DNA of 64,000 bases from Maritalea myrionectae DSM 19524 (GCF_000423365.1 NZ_AUHV01000003.1:868001-932000), one strand, 5' to 3'; positions 1-8,874 are shown, counted from the stretch's first letter. Notes: a model not told the origin generated them from the letters alone. Numbers and translations: made by a program.

Positions 1-1
1 G

Positions 2-427
2 CACGTGATTGAAGAAATTCACCGCCGCCTGCCAGACACGCATCTGGTGATGCATGGCTCTTCCTCCGTGCCGCAAGATTTGCAGGACATCATCAACCAA
101 TATGGCGGCGAAATGCCCCAAACTTGGGGCGTGCCTGTTGAAGAAATTCAGCGCGGCATTAAAAACGGTGTGCGCAAAATCAATATCGACACCGACAATC
201 GCATGGCCATGACCGGGCAGATCCGCCGCATCTTGTCAGAACATCCGGGTGAATTTGACCCGCGCAAATATTTGAAGCCTGCTCGTGAAGCCATGACCAA
301 ATTGTGCATTGAGCGCCTTGAGCAATTCAACACCGCCGGGCACGCTGGCAAAATCGGAAGAATTATACCTTTGGCCGACATGGCCAACCGTTATGCAGAT
401 GGTCAGTTGGATCCGCAGATCAGCTAG
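2..427 (+). CDS. fba: Fructose-bisphosphate aldolase class II, C-terminal part (cut by window edge)
   Basis: Frame open from the window edge; the 5' part lies outside, so this is the last ~141 residues of a protein usually ~350 aa long. Class II aldolases use a divalent metal to interconvert fructose-1,6-bisphosphate with dihydroxyacetone phosphate and glyceraldehyde-3-phosphate. Seen here: HLVMHGSSSVP (the conserved HGSS segment), the GI.NGVRKINIDTDNRMA strand that binds substrate phosphate, and the terminal FNTAGHAGKIG..PLADMANRYADGQLDP tail typical of the Calvin-cycle (CbbA/FbaA-like) subtype. A strong hairpin terminator follows 64 bases downstream. Family assignment is secure; glycolytic versus CbbA-type role cannot be decided from the fragment. 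Confidence 0.93.
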   Translation, partial: HVIEEIHRRLPDTHLVMHGSSSVPQDLQDIINQYGGEMPQTWGVPVEEIQRGIKNGVRKINIDTDNRMAMTGQIRRILSEHPGEFDPRKYLKPAREAMTKLCIERLEQFNTAGHAGKIGRIIPLADMANRYADGQLDPQIS

Positions 428-490
428 GCGTTTAGGGACAGCCTAGCCAGATTCGCGCACGACAGGGGCCATTTGGCCATCTGCTTTTGA

Positions 491-522
491 ACCCCCGCTT
501 TTCATCGAGCGGGGGTTTTTTC
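491..522 (+). terminator. Rho-independent terminator after fba
   Basis: Inverted repeat ACCCCCGCT (491-499) / AGCGGGGGT (508-516), 8-base loop, then a run of six T. It closes the aldolase transcript and separates it from the ThiE-like gene. Confidence 0.9.
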
Positions 523-634
523 TTTGCCGCGAAATGGATAGGGTTGAAATTCATTGATAAAATTCAATTTTCTGCCCAAATTGCAGGTCAACTAATTCAA
601 GCCACCTCAAAGGGAAAAGAAAGCTACGCCCATT

Positions 635-1225
635 ATGCAGATCTACCTCATTGTTCCCCCCAACACGGACAAAGCCACACACGAGACCAGCCTTGAGCTG
701 GTGCAGAGCGGCCTTGTGGCGGCCATGCTGATCCAGCGGGGCACATTGGCTGATGATGAATATCGCAAATGGGCAAAAAGCCTGATCGCACCTGCGCAGC
801 AGCATGGTGTTGCCGCGCTTTTGGACAATATGCCAGAGGCTGTGCAAAGCCTCAAAGCGGATGGCGCACACCTGACCCAAGGGGCGAAAGAAACAGGCGC
901 GTGGAGCAAAAAGCTAAAGCCCGACGCGATTGTAGGGGCGGGCGAAATCTTCTCCCGTCATGATGCCATGACCAATGGCGAGCAAAATGTCGATTACATC
1001 TTTTTCGGCCATCTTGACCCCAGCAAAAACATTGATGATGAAGAAACCGCCGAAATGGCCAATTGGTGGGCAGAAACCTTTGAGGTGCCAACCGTGGGCT
1101 TTGTGACCAGCCTTGAACTGTTGAGCAGGCAGGTTGAGTTTTGTGCGGTGCGGGAACGAGTGTACGAGGCCGATGATCCATTGGCGGCCCTCAAACAAAT
1201 CCACAATAGCGTGAATTCAAAATGA
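635..1225 (+). CDS. Thiamine-phosphate synthase-like protein (degenerate ThiE fold)
   Basis: 196 aa, TIM-barrel protein of the ThiE/TenI superfamily. ThiE joins HMP-pyrophosphate and thiazole phosphate. Here the family core is only partly kept: ADGAHLTQ (residues 75-82) matches the ADGVHLGQ segment, VGAG (100-103) the VG.S strand, and VDYIFFGHLDPS (119-130) the DY...GP.FPT strand, but the C-terminal phosphate-binding GGI strand reads VGFVTS. An SD-like AAAGGGAAAAG lies upstream of the ATG. The gene overlaps the next gene by ATGA, so the two are probably co-translated. No other thiamine gene and no TPP riboswitch is nearby. I infer a diverged paralogue rather than the housekeeping ThiE; catalytic activity is doubtful. 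Confidence 0.75.
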   Translation: MQIYLIVPPNTDKATHETSLELVQSGLVAAMLIQRGTLADDEYRKWAKSLIAPAQQHGVAALLDNMPEAVQSLKADGAHLTQGAKETGAWSKKLKPDAIVGAGEIFSRHDAMTNGEQNVDYIFFGHLDPSKNIDDEETAEMANWWAETFEVPTVGFVTSLELLSRQVEFCAVRERVYEADDPLAALKQIHNSVNSK

Positions 1226-2223
1226 GCTGGTCAGTTGAAAAATTGGCGCCCGCGCTCTTGCTTTCCTGCGCTTTGACCCTGCCGGTGGTTGCGCAAGATA
1301 CGCCACCCGCAGAGCCGCCTGAAAGCAACAGCGAATTAGACAAGGCACAAACCACCGAAACGCCGCACGGTCCGGTTGACGAAGCCTATGGTGCGTTTCA
1401 ACGGGGAATGTATCTCACCGCGCTGGCATTGGCCCTGCCCCGCGCCAAAGAAGATGATGCCGCGGCCCAAACCCTTATCGCAGAGATTTATGCCAATGGC
1501 TTTGGCGTCGATCGAAACCTTGAGCGCGCTGCCGGCTGGTACGAGATTGCCGCCAAAAATGGCGACCCCCATGCCGCATTCCAGCTTGGGCTAATGTATC
1601 AATCCGGCGATGGCGTCAGCCAAGACCGGGAAAAGGCAGCCACATTTATCAAACAAGCCGCAGAGGCGGGGCTGCTCGAAGCCAAATACAATCTGGCACA
1701 GCTGCATATCGAAGGACGATATGTGGAACCCAACCTGTCCTATGCTGCCCAATTGCTCAGCGAAGCCGCGGCGCAAGGACTTGCCGAAGCCCAATATGAT
1801 TTGGGCATTCTGGTGATGGAAGGCGCAGGCGTAGAGCCCGACCCACAACGCGGCGCTGAACTGATTGGCACAGCCGCGAGCAAAGGCCTGATCGCGGCCC
1901 AAATCGAATACGCAACTTTGCTGACTTTGGGCAAGGGCGTGCCTCAGGACTTCAAAACCGCATTTTTATGGTATGAACGTGCCGCACAACAAGGCAACCC
2001 CGTGGCACAAGCCCGGTTGGCCCGATTTTACGCCGCAGGCGAAGGCACGCAAAAGAACATTATTGAAGCCGCTAAATGGCGGGCGCTGGCGCGCCGACAG
2101 GGCCTGAACGATGAAACCCTAGACAATTTGCTGGCGGGCGCAGACAAACAGATGATCGCTGAAGGCGAAGAATGGGCCAAAGTATGGCCCGCCGCGCCGT
2201 CAACAACTGAAGCCGACAATTAA
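1222..2223 (+). CDS. Secreted Sel1-repeat (TPR-like) protein
   Basis: 333 aa. An N-terminal signal peptide (hydrophobic LAPALLLSCALTLPVVAQ, cleavage near residue 24) is followed by a short Pro/Glu-rich linker. From about residue 60 to 300 there are roughly seven Sel1 repeats, seen as recurring A..WY..AA..G...A...LG.MY..G.GV..D...A units. Sel1 proteins are periplasmic or membrane-associated adaptors; no enzymatic residues are expected. Its start codon overlaps the ThiE-like stop (ATGA). Specific partner unknown. Confidence 0.85.
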   Translation: MSWSVEKLAPALLLSCALTLPVVAQDTPPAEPPESNSELDKAQTTETPHGPVDEAYGAFQRGMYLTALALALPRAKEDDAAAQTLIAEIYANGFGVDRNLERAAGWYEIAAKNGDPHAAFQLGLMYQSGDGVSQDREKAATFIKQAAEAGLLEAKYNLAQLHIEGRYVEPNLSYAAQLLSEAAAQGLAEAQYDLGILVMEGAGVEPDPQRGAELIGTAASKGLIAAQIEYATLLTLGKGVPQDFKTAFLWYERAAQQGNPVAQARLARFYAAGEGTQKNIIEAAKWRALARRQGLNDETLDNLLAGADKQMIAEGEEWAKVWPAAPSTTEADN

Positions 2224-2355
2224 GCATTTACCGCGCTTTTGCGCCTGAAACCGCTTTGCCACTTGCACTAGAGCCAATTCTGAGGCAAAAGGCAGGCCAA
2301 TGTTTTTCGATGGCGCTCGGCCCCATCACTCGTTAAATCTGTCAAAGGCATATCC

Positions 2356-2919
2356 ATGAAACTCAATGGCAATGAAATTCGCCCAGGCAACGTGATTCAG
2401 CATAAAGGCGCGTTGTGGGTTGCGGTGAAAGTGCAAAGCGTTAAGCCCGGCAAAGGGGGCGCATTCGCCCAGGTTGAGCTTAAAGACATCGTTTCCGGCA
2501 CCAAACTGAACGAGCGCTTCCGCGCTGCAGAAACAGTTGAAAAAGTGCGGTTGGAGCAAAAAGACTATCAGTTCCTTTATGCCCAGGGCGACATGCTGGT
2601 ATTTATGGACAACGAAAGCTATGAACAGCTTGAATTGCCCATCGAATTTGTTGGCGACCGTGCAGACTTTTTGCAAGACGGCATGAACGTGACCGTTGAA
2701 AGCCATGAAGGCAAACCGTTGGGCATTTCCTTGCCACAGTTTGTCACCTTGGCTGTTGCGGAAACCGAACCCGTTGTCAAAGGCCAAACCGCTGCCAACT
2801 CGTTCAAACCAGCGATTTTGGAAAACGGGATCAAAGTTATGGTGCCGCCTTTCGTTGGTCAGGACGAAAAAATCGTGGTCGACACAAACGAAATTACTTA
2901 TTCAAAACGCGCCGACTAG
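2356..2919 (+). CDS. efp: Translation elongation factor P
   Basis: 187 aa, normal EF-P length, three beta-barrel domains. EF-P binds ribosomes stalled on polyproline and promotes peptide-bond formation. The modified loop is visible as KPGKGGA with the candidate modified lysine at K33. The C-terminus ends ...[13 protein letters not shown] as in alphaproteobacterial EF-P. AAAGG sits 8 bases before ATG. The EpmA/EpmB modification genes are not in this window. The next gene (inositol monophosphatase) begins 12 bases after the stop, suggesting one transcript. Confidence 0.97.
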   Translation: MKLNGNEIRPGNVIQHKGALWVAVKVQSVKPGKGGAFAQVELKDIVSGTKLNERFRAAETVEKVRLEQKDYQFLYAQGDMLVFMDNESYEQLELPIEFVGDRADFLQDGMNVTVESHEGKPLGISLPQFVTLAVAETEPVVKGQTAANSFKPAILENGIKVMVPPFVGQDEKIVVDTNEITYSKRAD

Positions 2920-2931
2920 GACAATTCTATA

Positions 2932-3723
2932 ATGGCTCAATCTGCCCTTCTAACAATTATGACTGCTGCGGCCCGCAAAGCAGCACGGTCGCTCAAGCGA
3001 GACTTTGGCGAGGTGGAAAACCTGCAAGTGTCGCGTAAAGGGCCAGCGGATTTCGTATCCGCTGCCGATAAGCGTGCGGAAAAAGCCATTTACGAAGAGC
3101 TGCACAAATCACGCCCAAGCTATTCTTTCTTGATGGAAGAAGGCGGCGAGGTGGAAGGCACGGACGGCCAGCACCGCTGGATCATTGATCCGCTCGATGG
3201 CACCACCAACTTTTTGCATTCCATCCCCATGTTTGCGATTTCCATTGGGCTCGAGCGCAACGGCCAAATGGTCGGCGGCGTGATTTACAACCCGATCACG
3301 GACGAGCTATTCACCGCTGAACGGGGCAAAGGCGCCTTTTTGAACAATCGCCGCCTGCGCGTTTCCGGCCGCATTCACTTGGCCGATGCGGTGGCCGTTA
3401 CCGGCATCAAGCAAACCACAAATGTGCGCAACGACACGCAAACCATTTCAGAAGTCGCGGCCATCAATGCCGCCTCTTCCGGTGTGCGACGCACAGGTTC
3501 TGCCGCCCTCGACTTGGCCTATGTGGCCGCAGGCCGTTTTGATGCCATGTGGGAACGCGATTTGGCCCCATGGGACATTGCCGCAGGCTTGTTGATGGTG
3601 CGCGAAGCTGGTGGCCTTGTCACCGACTTGAACAACAAAGATATCAAGCCCGAAAGCGGCTCGATTTTGGCGGCGAACGAGAAACTGCATGCGCAAATGC
3701 GCAAGGCACTTAAAGCCGCTTAA
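2932..3723 (+). CDS. suhB: Inositol-1-monophosphatase family protein (SuhB-like)
   Basis: 263 aa, Mg-dependent phosphatase of the IMPase/FBPase/CysQ superfamily. Metal ligands are visible: E70 in EEGG, D86 and D89 in IDPLDGTTNF, and D215 in PWDIAAG. It hydrolyses inositol-1-phosphate or related sugar phosphates; SuhB in enterobacteria also acts in rRNA transcription antitermination. Located immediately downstream of efp. Exact substrate (inositol phosphate versus PAP or NADP) cannot be told from sequence alone, but motif spacing fits SuhB rather than CysQ. Confidence 0.9.
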   Translation: MAQSALLTIMTAAARKAARSLKRDFGEVENLQVSRKGPADFVSAADKRAEKAIYEELHKSRPSYSFLMEEGGEVEGTDGQHRWIIDPLDGTTNFLHSIPMFAISIGLERNGQMVGGVIYNPITDELFTAERGKGAFLNNRRLRVSGRIHLADAVAVTGIKQTTNVRNDTQTISEVAAINAASSGVRRTGSAALDLAYVAAGRFDAMWERDLAPWDIAAGLLMVREAGGLVTDLNNKDIKPESGSILAANEKLHAQMRKALKAA

Positions 3724-3910
3724 CAGCTGGCATCATATCCCTGCCATAGTTCGCAGCAACACTCATCAGCGCGTCGTGCAAACGGCGCGCTATTTGCGTT
3801 TTGGCTCAACTATGCCCGATTGGCAATTTGGTATTGTCACACAAGAGCACACTCTCTAGAATCGCGCCATAAGTGGTTCGCACTTTCGGGGAAGAGGGAA
3901 TTTTTGAAGT

Positions 3911-4930
3911 ATGGCACCGTCTTACGATCCTTATCGTTTATCCAGCCCAACTATCTATCTCATTAAAATGATCATCTTTTTGATCATTGTAGCCATGATT
4001 GGGATTATCCTCGCCCCACAATTGACAGAGGCCTTCTGGTCCAACCCGTTCATCAATTTGGTGATTTTGGGGGCGTTGTTCGTGGGCATTGTGCTCAGTT
4101 TTATTCAAGTGATCCGCCTGTTCCCCGAGGTGAACTGGGTGAACGGATTGCAGGACGGCAACCCTAACTCCGGTCAGCCCCGGCTCTTGATGCCGGTTGC
4201 CGCCATCTTGCGCGATCATTTAGGGGAAACCGTCATCACCCCCGCTTCAATGCGATCTATTTTGGATTCTGTGGGCAATCGCCTGGACGAAGCCAAAGAC
4301 ACCTCGCGCTATCTAACCGGACTTCTCGTTTTCCTCGGCCTGCTGGGCACATTTTATGGCTTGCTGCAAACGGTGAGTTCGGTCGGCGATGTCATCGCCT
4401 CACTTGATGTCACCAACAGCGATTCCGGCAATTTGTTTTCCAATTTGAAAGATGGCTTGGAAGCGCCTTTGTCTGGCATGGGCACCGCCTTCGCATCCTC
4501 CCTGTTCGGCTTGAGCGGCTCGCTGATTTTGGGCTTTTTGGATTTGCAGGCCAGCCAGGCGCAAAACGCGTTCTATACCGACCTGGAAGACTGGATGTCA
4601 TCCATGACCGAGCTGGACCACCCCATGACCCAAATGCAAGCCAACCAAATGGGTGTCGACGATTCAAGCATGCAAGCCATGGTGGAACAGCTGGGCGCCA
4701 CCATGCAAAATTCTTCCTCGTCGCAAAACGCCATCCGCGCCATGGCGGAGTTGGCCCACGGCCTCGACGGGTTGACCAAGCTTATCCGCAAGCAGCAAGA
4801 AGATTTGCGCGTCCACATCAACGACCAGGCCGAAAACAACGCGCAAATGCGCAAGCTGGTTGATGCATTGCTGCAATCGGTTGAAGACGAACAGTCCGAG
4901 AAAAAAGACAAGGGCAAAGGGGACGCATAA
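3911..4930 (+). CDS. MotA/TolQ/ExbB-like proton channel protein
   Basis: 339 aa inner-membrane protein. Four hydrophobic segments at about 13-33, 43-66, 138-160 and 195-220; the third and fourth (LLVFLGLLGTFYGLLQTV and GMGTAFASSLFGLSGSLI) carry the MotA/ExbB channel signature. A ~120-residue polar C-terminal tail with coiled-coil character follows. The stop codon abuts the ATG of the MotB/OmpA-like partner, so the two form a stator-like pair. GAAG precedes the ATG. The role is probably envelope related (proton-driven force on a peptidoglycan-anchored partner); it is not the flagellar MotA, since no flagellar genes are near. Confidence 0.85.
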   Translation: MAPSYDPYRLSSPTIYLIKMIIFLIIVAMIGIILAPQLTEAFWSNPFINLVILGALFVGIVLSFIQVIRLFPEVNWVNGLQDGNPNSGQPRLLMPVAAILRDHLGETVITPASMRSILDSVGNRLDEAKDTSRYLTGLLVFLGLLGTFYGLLQTVSSVGDVIASLDVTNSDSGNLFSNLKDGLEAPLSGMGTAFASSLFGLSGSLILGFLDLQASQAQNAFYTDLEDWMSSMTELDHPMTQMQANQMGVDDSSMQAMVEQLGATMQNSSSSQNAIRAMAELAHGLDGLTKLIRKQQEDLRVHINDQAENNAQMRKLVDALLQSVEDEQSEKKDKGKGDA

Positions 4931-5953
4931 ATGGCTCTTTCCCGCTCCCGCCGCCAAGCCCGTCAGGATTATTGGCCCGGCTTTGTGGATGCCATGGCCA
5001 GCCTTTTGCTGGTCATCATCTTTCTTCTGTCCGTGTTTATGCTGGCGCAGTTTTTCCTCAGCCAAGAAATTTTGGGCAAAGACACCGCACTCACCCGGCT
5101 AAACTCACAAATTGCTGAGCTGACCGAACTGCTGCAATTGGAACGCGCCAATTCTGATGATTTGGAAGCCACCATTGCCTCTCTCTCCGCCACGTTGGCC
5201 GGGACAGAAAGCGAACGCGATCAGCTGCAAAGCCAGCTACAGGGGCTCGGCGCAGGTGTATCCGACAAGGATGAGCGCATCGCAACACTCACCAGCGAAT
5301 TGGCAGATGAGCGCGAAATGAGCGATGAAGCAACGGCGCAAGTCGCCTTGCTCAACCAGCAATTGTCCGCGCTGCGGTCGCAAATCGCCGCCCTTGAACA
5401 GGCCCTGGAAGCCAGCGAGCAGCGCGACCTTGAAAGCCGCACGCGCATCTCAGACTTGGGCCGCCGCCTCAATCTGGCGCTGGCGCAACGGGTGCAGGAT
5501 TTGTCCCGCTATCGGTCTGACTTTTTTGGCCGCTTGCGCGAAATTCTGGCGGGCCGCAGCGACATCCGCGTCGAGGGCGACCGCTTTGTGTTCCAATCTG
5601 AAGTGCTGTTCAGCGCGGGCAGCGCCGAAGTGGCCGACGCAGGGTTGGATGATTTGAACGCCTTGGCGAGCGCCATCAAAGAGCTGGAAAACGAAATCCC
5701 GCCTGAGATTCCGTGGGTGCTGCAAATTGGCGGCCATACGGATAAGCGTCCGATCAACACCCCACGTTTCCCCTCAAACTGGGAACTTTCCGCCAGCCGC
5801 GCCATTTCCGTGGCCAAATATCTGGTGGACCAGGGCATCTCACCACAAAGGCTAGTGGCTGCTGGCTTTGGCGAGTTTCAGCCGATCGATGATGGTGACT
5901 CAGAAGAAGCCTTCCGCCGAAACCGCCGCATCGAATTTAAGCTGACAAACTAA
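4931..5953 (+). CDS. MotB/OmpA-like peptidoglycan-binding partner
   Basis: 340 aa. One N-terminal membrane helix (about residues 18-42) preceded by FVDAMASLLLV, where the Asp is at the position of the proton-carrying Asp of MotB/ExbD. Residues ~55-185 are an extended coiled coil (repeated LNSQIAEL, LTSELADE, LNQQLSALRSQIAALEQ). The C-terminal OmpA-like domain (~215-340) shows GGHTDKRPI, WELSASRAISVAKYL and NRRIEFKL, the peptidoglycan-contacting motifs. Translationally adjacent to the MotA-like gene. The long coiled coil resembles Zorya ZorB and the common alphaproteobacterial housekeeping pair alike; absence of other Zorya genes favours the latter. Confidence 0.86.
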   Translation: MALSRSRRQARQDYWPGFVDAMASLLLVIIFLLSVFMLAQFFLSQEILGKDTALTRLNSQIAELTELLQLERANSDDLEATIASLSATLAGTESERDQLQSQLQGLGAGVSDKDERIATLTSELADEREMSDEATAQVALLNQQLSALRSQIAALEQALEASEQRDLESRTRISDLGRRLNLALAQRVQDLSRYRSDFFGRLREILAGRSDIRVEGDRFVFQSEVLFSAGSAEVADAGLDDLNALASAIKELENEIPPEIPWVLQIGGHTDKRPINTPRFPSNWELSASRAISVAKYLVDQGISPQRLVAAGFGEFQPIDDGDSEEAFRRNRRIEFKLTN

Positions 5954-5958
5954 AAGCT

Positions 5959-5982
5959 CCCTCTCCGCGGTGGGGAGGGTTT
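5959..5982. terminator. Weak hairpin between convergent genes
   Basis: CCCTCTCC (5959-5966) pairs with GGGGAGGG (5972-5979) with one G-T pair and a 5-base loop. Only three T follow on + and CTTTTAG on -, so it is a weak candidate terminator for the MotB-like gene (+) and the ABC exporter (-). Confidence 0.45.
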
Positions 5983-6017
5983 AGGGCCGGACGAAAAATG
6001 GAAGTTTGCCGGAAAGC

Positions 6018-7835
6018 CTATTGCTGAAACTGCAATTTCGCCAGCTCGGCATAGCGGCCGCCCTTGGCGATCAGCTCATCGTGGGTGCCCTCATCGAGCA
6101 CCTTGCCATCTTCCATCACCAAAATCCGGTCGGCATTTTTGATCGTCGCCAAGCGGTGGGCGATAACAAGGGTCGTGCGGCCCACCATCAGGCGTTCGAG
6201 CGCGGCCTGCACCTTGGTTTCGCTTTCCGCATCCAACGCGCTGGTGGCTTCGTCCAGCAACAGGATCGGCGCATCCTTTAGCAGGGCGCGGGCAATGGCC
6301 ACGCGCTGTTTTTGGCCGCCCGAGAGCATCACACCGCGTTCGCCCACAACGGATTCATAGCCATCTTCCAGCCGCGAGACGAAATCATCCACGAGCGCTG
6401 CTTCCGCCGCTTCGCGCACTTCTTCGTCGGTCGCCTCTGGCTTACCAAAGCGGATATTCTCAGCAATGGTGCCCGAGAACATGACCGAATCTTGTTCCAC
6501 ATAGGCAAAGCGCTGGCGCAATTGCTGAAAATCAGCCTGACGCACATCCACGCCATCCACTTTCACACTGCCGCTTGAGGCATCATAAAAGCGTTGCAAC
6601 AGTGAAAACAGAGTTGATTTACCCGCACCGGAAGCGCCCACCAGCGCTACGGTTTCACCGGGTTTCACTTCCAGATTAATGCCGTTAAGCACCGGCTCGT
6701 CCTGCCGCGTCAAATAGCGGAACTCAACATCCTCAAATTTAACCGTCCCCACAGGGGGTTCAGGAAAACTCAACGGATTGCTGGGTGTTTCTATCGTCGG
6801 TTCGGTGGCCAGAATTTCGGTGATCCGTTCGCTGGCCCCCGCGACGGTTTGCAACGTGCCGAGAATTTCAGAAATACCCGTCAGCGTGCCCGTTGCCAGC
6901 ATGGCATAAATCAAAAACTGGCTAAGTTCGCCAACAGTGATTTGATCCGTCAGCACCAATTGTGTGCCGACCCACACCAATGCAACAAGCGCCGTAGCGG
7001 TCAAAAAGATAACAAATGCAATCATCCCGGCACGCACCAAAAGCCGCGCAACCTCGGATTGATAACTGCCTTCGGCATAGCCCGCATATTCTTCATTGCG
7101 GTGCTTTTCCTGGGTAAAGGCCTTGATGGTCTTAATCGCCCCAAATGTCTCCGTTGCCATGGCCGCCAGATCGGCAATGCGGTCCTGCTGGCGCCGCGAC
7201 AAATTGCGGATATAGCGCCCCAGCCAAACAATAGGAAACACCAAAAGTGGGATCACAACGATGACCGTGGTGGCCAAATAGGGCGAGGTGACAAACATCA
7301 TCAACACCGCACCAATTAGCATCACACTGGAACGAAGCACAACTGGCAGGGCCGAATCGAGCGCGCCACGCACAATGCCCACATCGCTGGTGATCCGCGA
7401 AATCAACTCGCCTGTGCGGTTGGTGTCGAAAAAAGTGATGTCCATATCCACGAGGTGCTTAAACACCGCCCGCCGAATATCCGTGATCACACGCATGCCG
7501 ATGACAGATATAAAATAGAACCGTGCGGCAGACGCTAGCGCCAAAACCCCGGCAATCGCTATGATCACGAAAGAATATTGATTGATCACATCAAGATTTT
7601 GGGCGACGAACCCTTCGTCAATGATGTTGCCGATCAAAGACGGAATGGTCAGTGAAGCGATTGCCGCCACCAGCAGGAATAAGGCCGTAAGCCCCAAGCG
7701 CACGGGGTAATGCAGTACAAAGGGCAGCAATGCCTTAAGTGGCTTCACTCCACTTGCGGGTTGGCGTTCTGACAAAACGATATTTTTCAAACGCTCATCC
7801 ACCGGCTTTTCCGGCGCCGCACTTTGCTCTGACAT
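6018..7835 (-). CDS. ABC exporter, fused permease and ATPase (MsbA-type)
   Basis: 605 aa from the chosen ATG (MSEQSAAPEK); the open frame runs 66 codons further upstream but that extension is not membrane-like and looks untranslated. The N-terminal ABC exporter domain has six helices (residues ~45-330), then the nucleotide-binding domain: Walker A GASGAGKST, Q-loop YVEQ, signature LSGGQ, Walker B ILLLDEATSALD, H-loop IAHR. Half-transporters of this type homodimerise and export lipids or hydrophobic compounds. It is transcribed away from rpmE. Conserved neighbours (L31, RcdA) suggest a core envelope role, but the substrate is not predictable. Confidence 0.9.
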   Translation of the reverse strand: MSEQSAAPEKPVDERLKNIVLSERQPASGVKPLKALLPFVLHYPVRLGLTALFLLVAAIASLTIPSLIGNIIDEGFVAQNLDVINQYSFVIIAIAGVLALASAARFYFISVIGMRVITDIRRAVFKHLVDMDITFFDTNRTGELISRITSDVGIVRGALDSALPVVLRSSVMLIGAVLMMFVTSPYLATTVIVVIPLLVFPIVWLGRYIRNLSRRQQDRIADLAAMATETFGAIKTIKAFTQEKHRNEEYAGYAEGSYQSEVARLLVRAGMIAFVIFLTATALVALVWVGTQLVLTDQITVGELSQFLIYAMLATGTLTGISEILGTLQTVAGASERITEILATEPTIETPSNPLSFPEPPVGTVKFEDVEFRYLTRQDEPVLNGINLEVKPGETVALVGASGAGKSTLFSLLQRFYDASSGSVKVDGVDVRQADFQQLRQRFAYVEQDSVMFSGTIAENIRFGKPEATDEEVREAAEAALVDDFVSRLEDGYESVVGERGVMLSGGQKQRVAIARALLKDAPILLLDEATSALDAESETKVQAALERLMVGRTTLVIAHRLATIKNADRILVMEDGKVLDEGTHDELIAKGGRYAELAKLQFQQ

Positions 7836-8009
7836 ATGATCGATCCGATTGGTTTGTGAGCAGTAAAAATAGGTATTGCGCGGTCTAACATCAATAGCGC
7901 GCGCACGAAACTCTATGTCCATTGCCAAATTGGGTAAACTCTCTCTTGCGCCCAACGCAATCTTGTTATAGAACCCCGGCAACGAAACGAATTTTGCGGG
8001 TCGCGCAGG

Positions 8010-8031
8010 CATGAATTGCGCCATGAATTGC
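8010..8031 (+). repeat. Direct repeat CATGAATTGC x2 upstream of rpmE
   Basis: CATGAATTGC at 8010-8019 and again at 8022-8031, exact, 12-base period. It lies 41-62 bases before the rpmE start, in the likely promoter or leader. Function unknown; may be chance or a regulator/leader element. Confidence 0.5.
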
Positions 8032-8071
8032 ACGATGACTCGCCTTTACACTTTTTGAAGGTAAGCAAACG

Positions 8072-8293
8072 ATGAAAAAAGATCTTCATCCTGATTATCA
8101 CATGATCAAAGTGGTCATGACTGATGGCACTGAATATCAGACCCGTTCAACTTGGGGTTCTGAAGGCGATACAATGCAGTTGGATATTGATCCAAAAACG
8201 CACCCAGCCTGGACAGGTGGCTCAGGCCAGTTGCTCGACCGTGGTGGCCGCGTGTCTCGCTTTAAAGAGAAATTCAAAGGCATTTTGGGCTAA
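8072..8293 (+). CDS. rpmE: 50S ribosomal protein L31
   Basis: 73 aa; reads [10 protein letters not shown]...VVMTDGTEY, then [13 protein letters not shown], the alphaproteobacterial L31 pattern. It contains no cysteine, so it is the zinc-independent (C-) type. SD GAAGGTAAG is 8 bases before ATG. Monocistronic: divergent from the ABC exporter and followed at once by a strong terminator. Confidence 0.97.
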   Translation: MKKDLHPDYHMIKVVMTDGTEYQTRSTWGSEGDTMQLDIDPKTHPAWTGGSGQLLDRGGRVSRFKEKFKGILG

Positions 8294-8318
8294 GCCTCAA
8301 AATTCTACTTTGAAAACA

Positions 8319-8347
8319 AAAACCCGGCCTCGCGCCGGGTTTTTTGT
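8319..8347. terminator. Bidirectional terminator between rpmE and rcdA
   Basis: AACCCGGC (8321-8328) / GCCGGGTT (8334-8341), 5-base loop, T-run on + and a matching A-run upstream that gives a T-run on -. Ends both convergent transcripts. Confidence 0.9.
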
Positions 8348-8367
8348 GTTTGGCATATCAATAGGGC

Positions 8368-8874
8368 TTAACGCTGAAACGCATCTTTCAGCCGCGCCAA
8401 TTGGCTGACCACTGGATTGTCTGTGGGGTGTTGTTGTTCTTCTTTTTCCATCGCATCCAGCGCCAAAATACGCTTATGCAAAGCATCTGCCCGCGCGATC
8501 ATATCGCGCATCCGGTCCGGCAATAGTGCCCAATCCGCATGTTCATCAGCAATCGCCATAGCGTTTAGTTCCACCCGACGATCCTCATTGCGCGCGTCAT
8601 CCATCGAGATTTCGCCCTCTTTCACCGCGCGCCGCAGCAAGAGCCAACTGGCCAATTGCATCAATCGCGTGGTGAGTTGCATGCTCTGGCTGGCATAAAC
8701 CAGCGCCGCATCCCGCCCAAGTGCTTTGGATTCGGCACGACCTTCACCATCGAGATAGCCGGCGACCTCTTCAACCAACGCCATGCCCTCGCGATAAAGC
8801 TGGTTAAACCCGCCAGCCTGCACCAGTTTCGGGCCAAGTGATTGTGCGCCTTGCTCGTGTTCGTTCTCGCTCAA
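8368..8874 (-). CDS. rcdA: DUF1465 protein, RcdA-type CtrA-degradation adaptor
   Basis: 168 aa, helical, with the DUF1465 core: F..LYREGM.LVEE.A.YLDG.GR.....L.R.....YASQSM.LTTRLMQLASWLLLRRAV. In Caulobacter, RcdA helps deliver CtrA to ClpXP together with CpdR and PopA. Start is TTG with AAGGG ten bases upstream (TTGAGCGAG gives MSENEHEQ). Gene order L31-RcdA is common in this order of bacteria. A CtrA-like box lies about 235 bases upstream but is separated from the gene by a leftward terminator at 8991-9017. Function in this organism is inferred from family. Confidence 0.85.
   Translation of the reverse strand: MSENEHEQGAQSLGPKLVQAGGFNQLYREGMALVEEVAGYLDGEGRAESKALGRDAALVYASQSMQLTTRLMQLASWLLLRRAVKEGEISMDDARNEDRRVELNAMAIADEHADWALLPDRMRDMIARADALHKRILALDAMEKEEQQHPTDNPVVSQLARLKDAFQR

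Noticed and set aside
635-1225. TPP riboswitch or thiamine operon
   Set aside because: No THI-box-like sequence upstream and no thi genes nearby.
3911-5953. Zorya (ZorAB) anti-phage system
   Set aside because: Only the channel/anchor pair is present; neighbours are an IMPase, an ABC exporter and L31, and no helicase/nuclease or ZorC-like gene is near.
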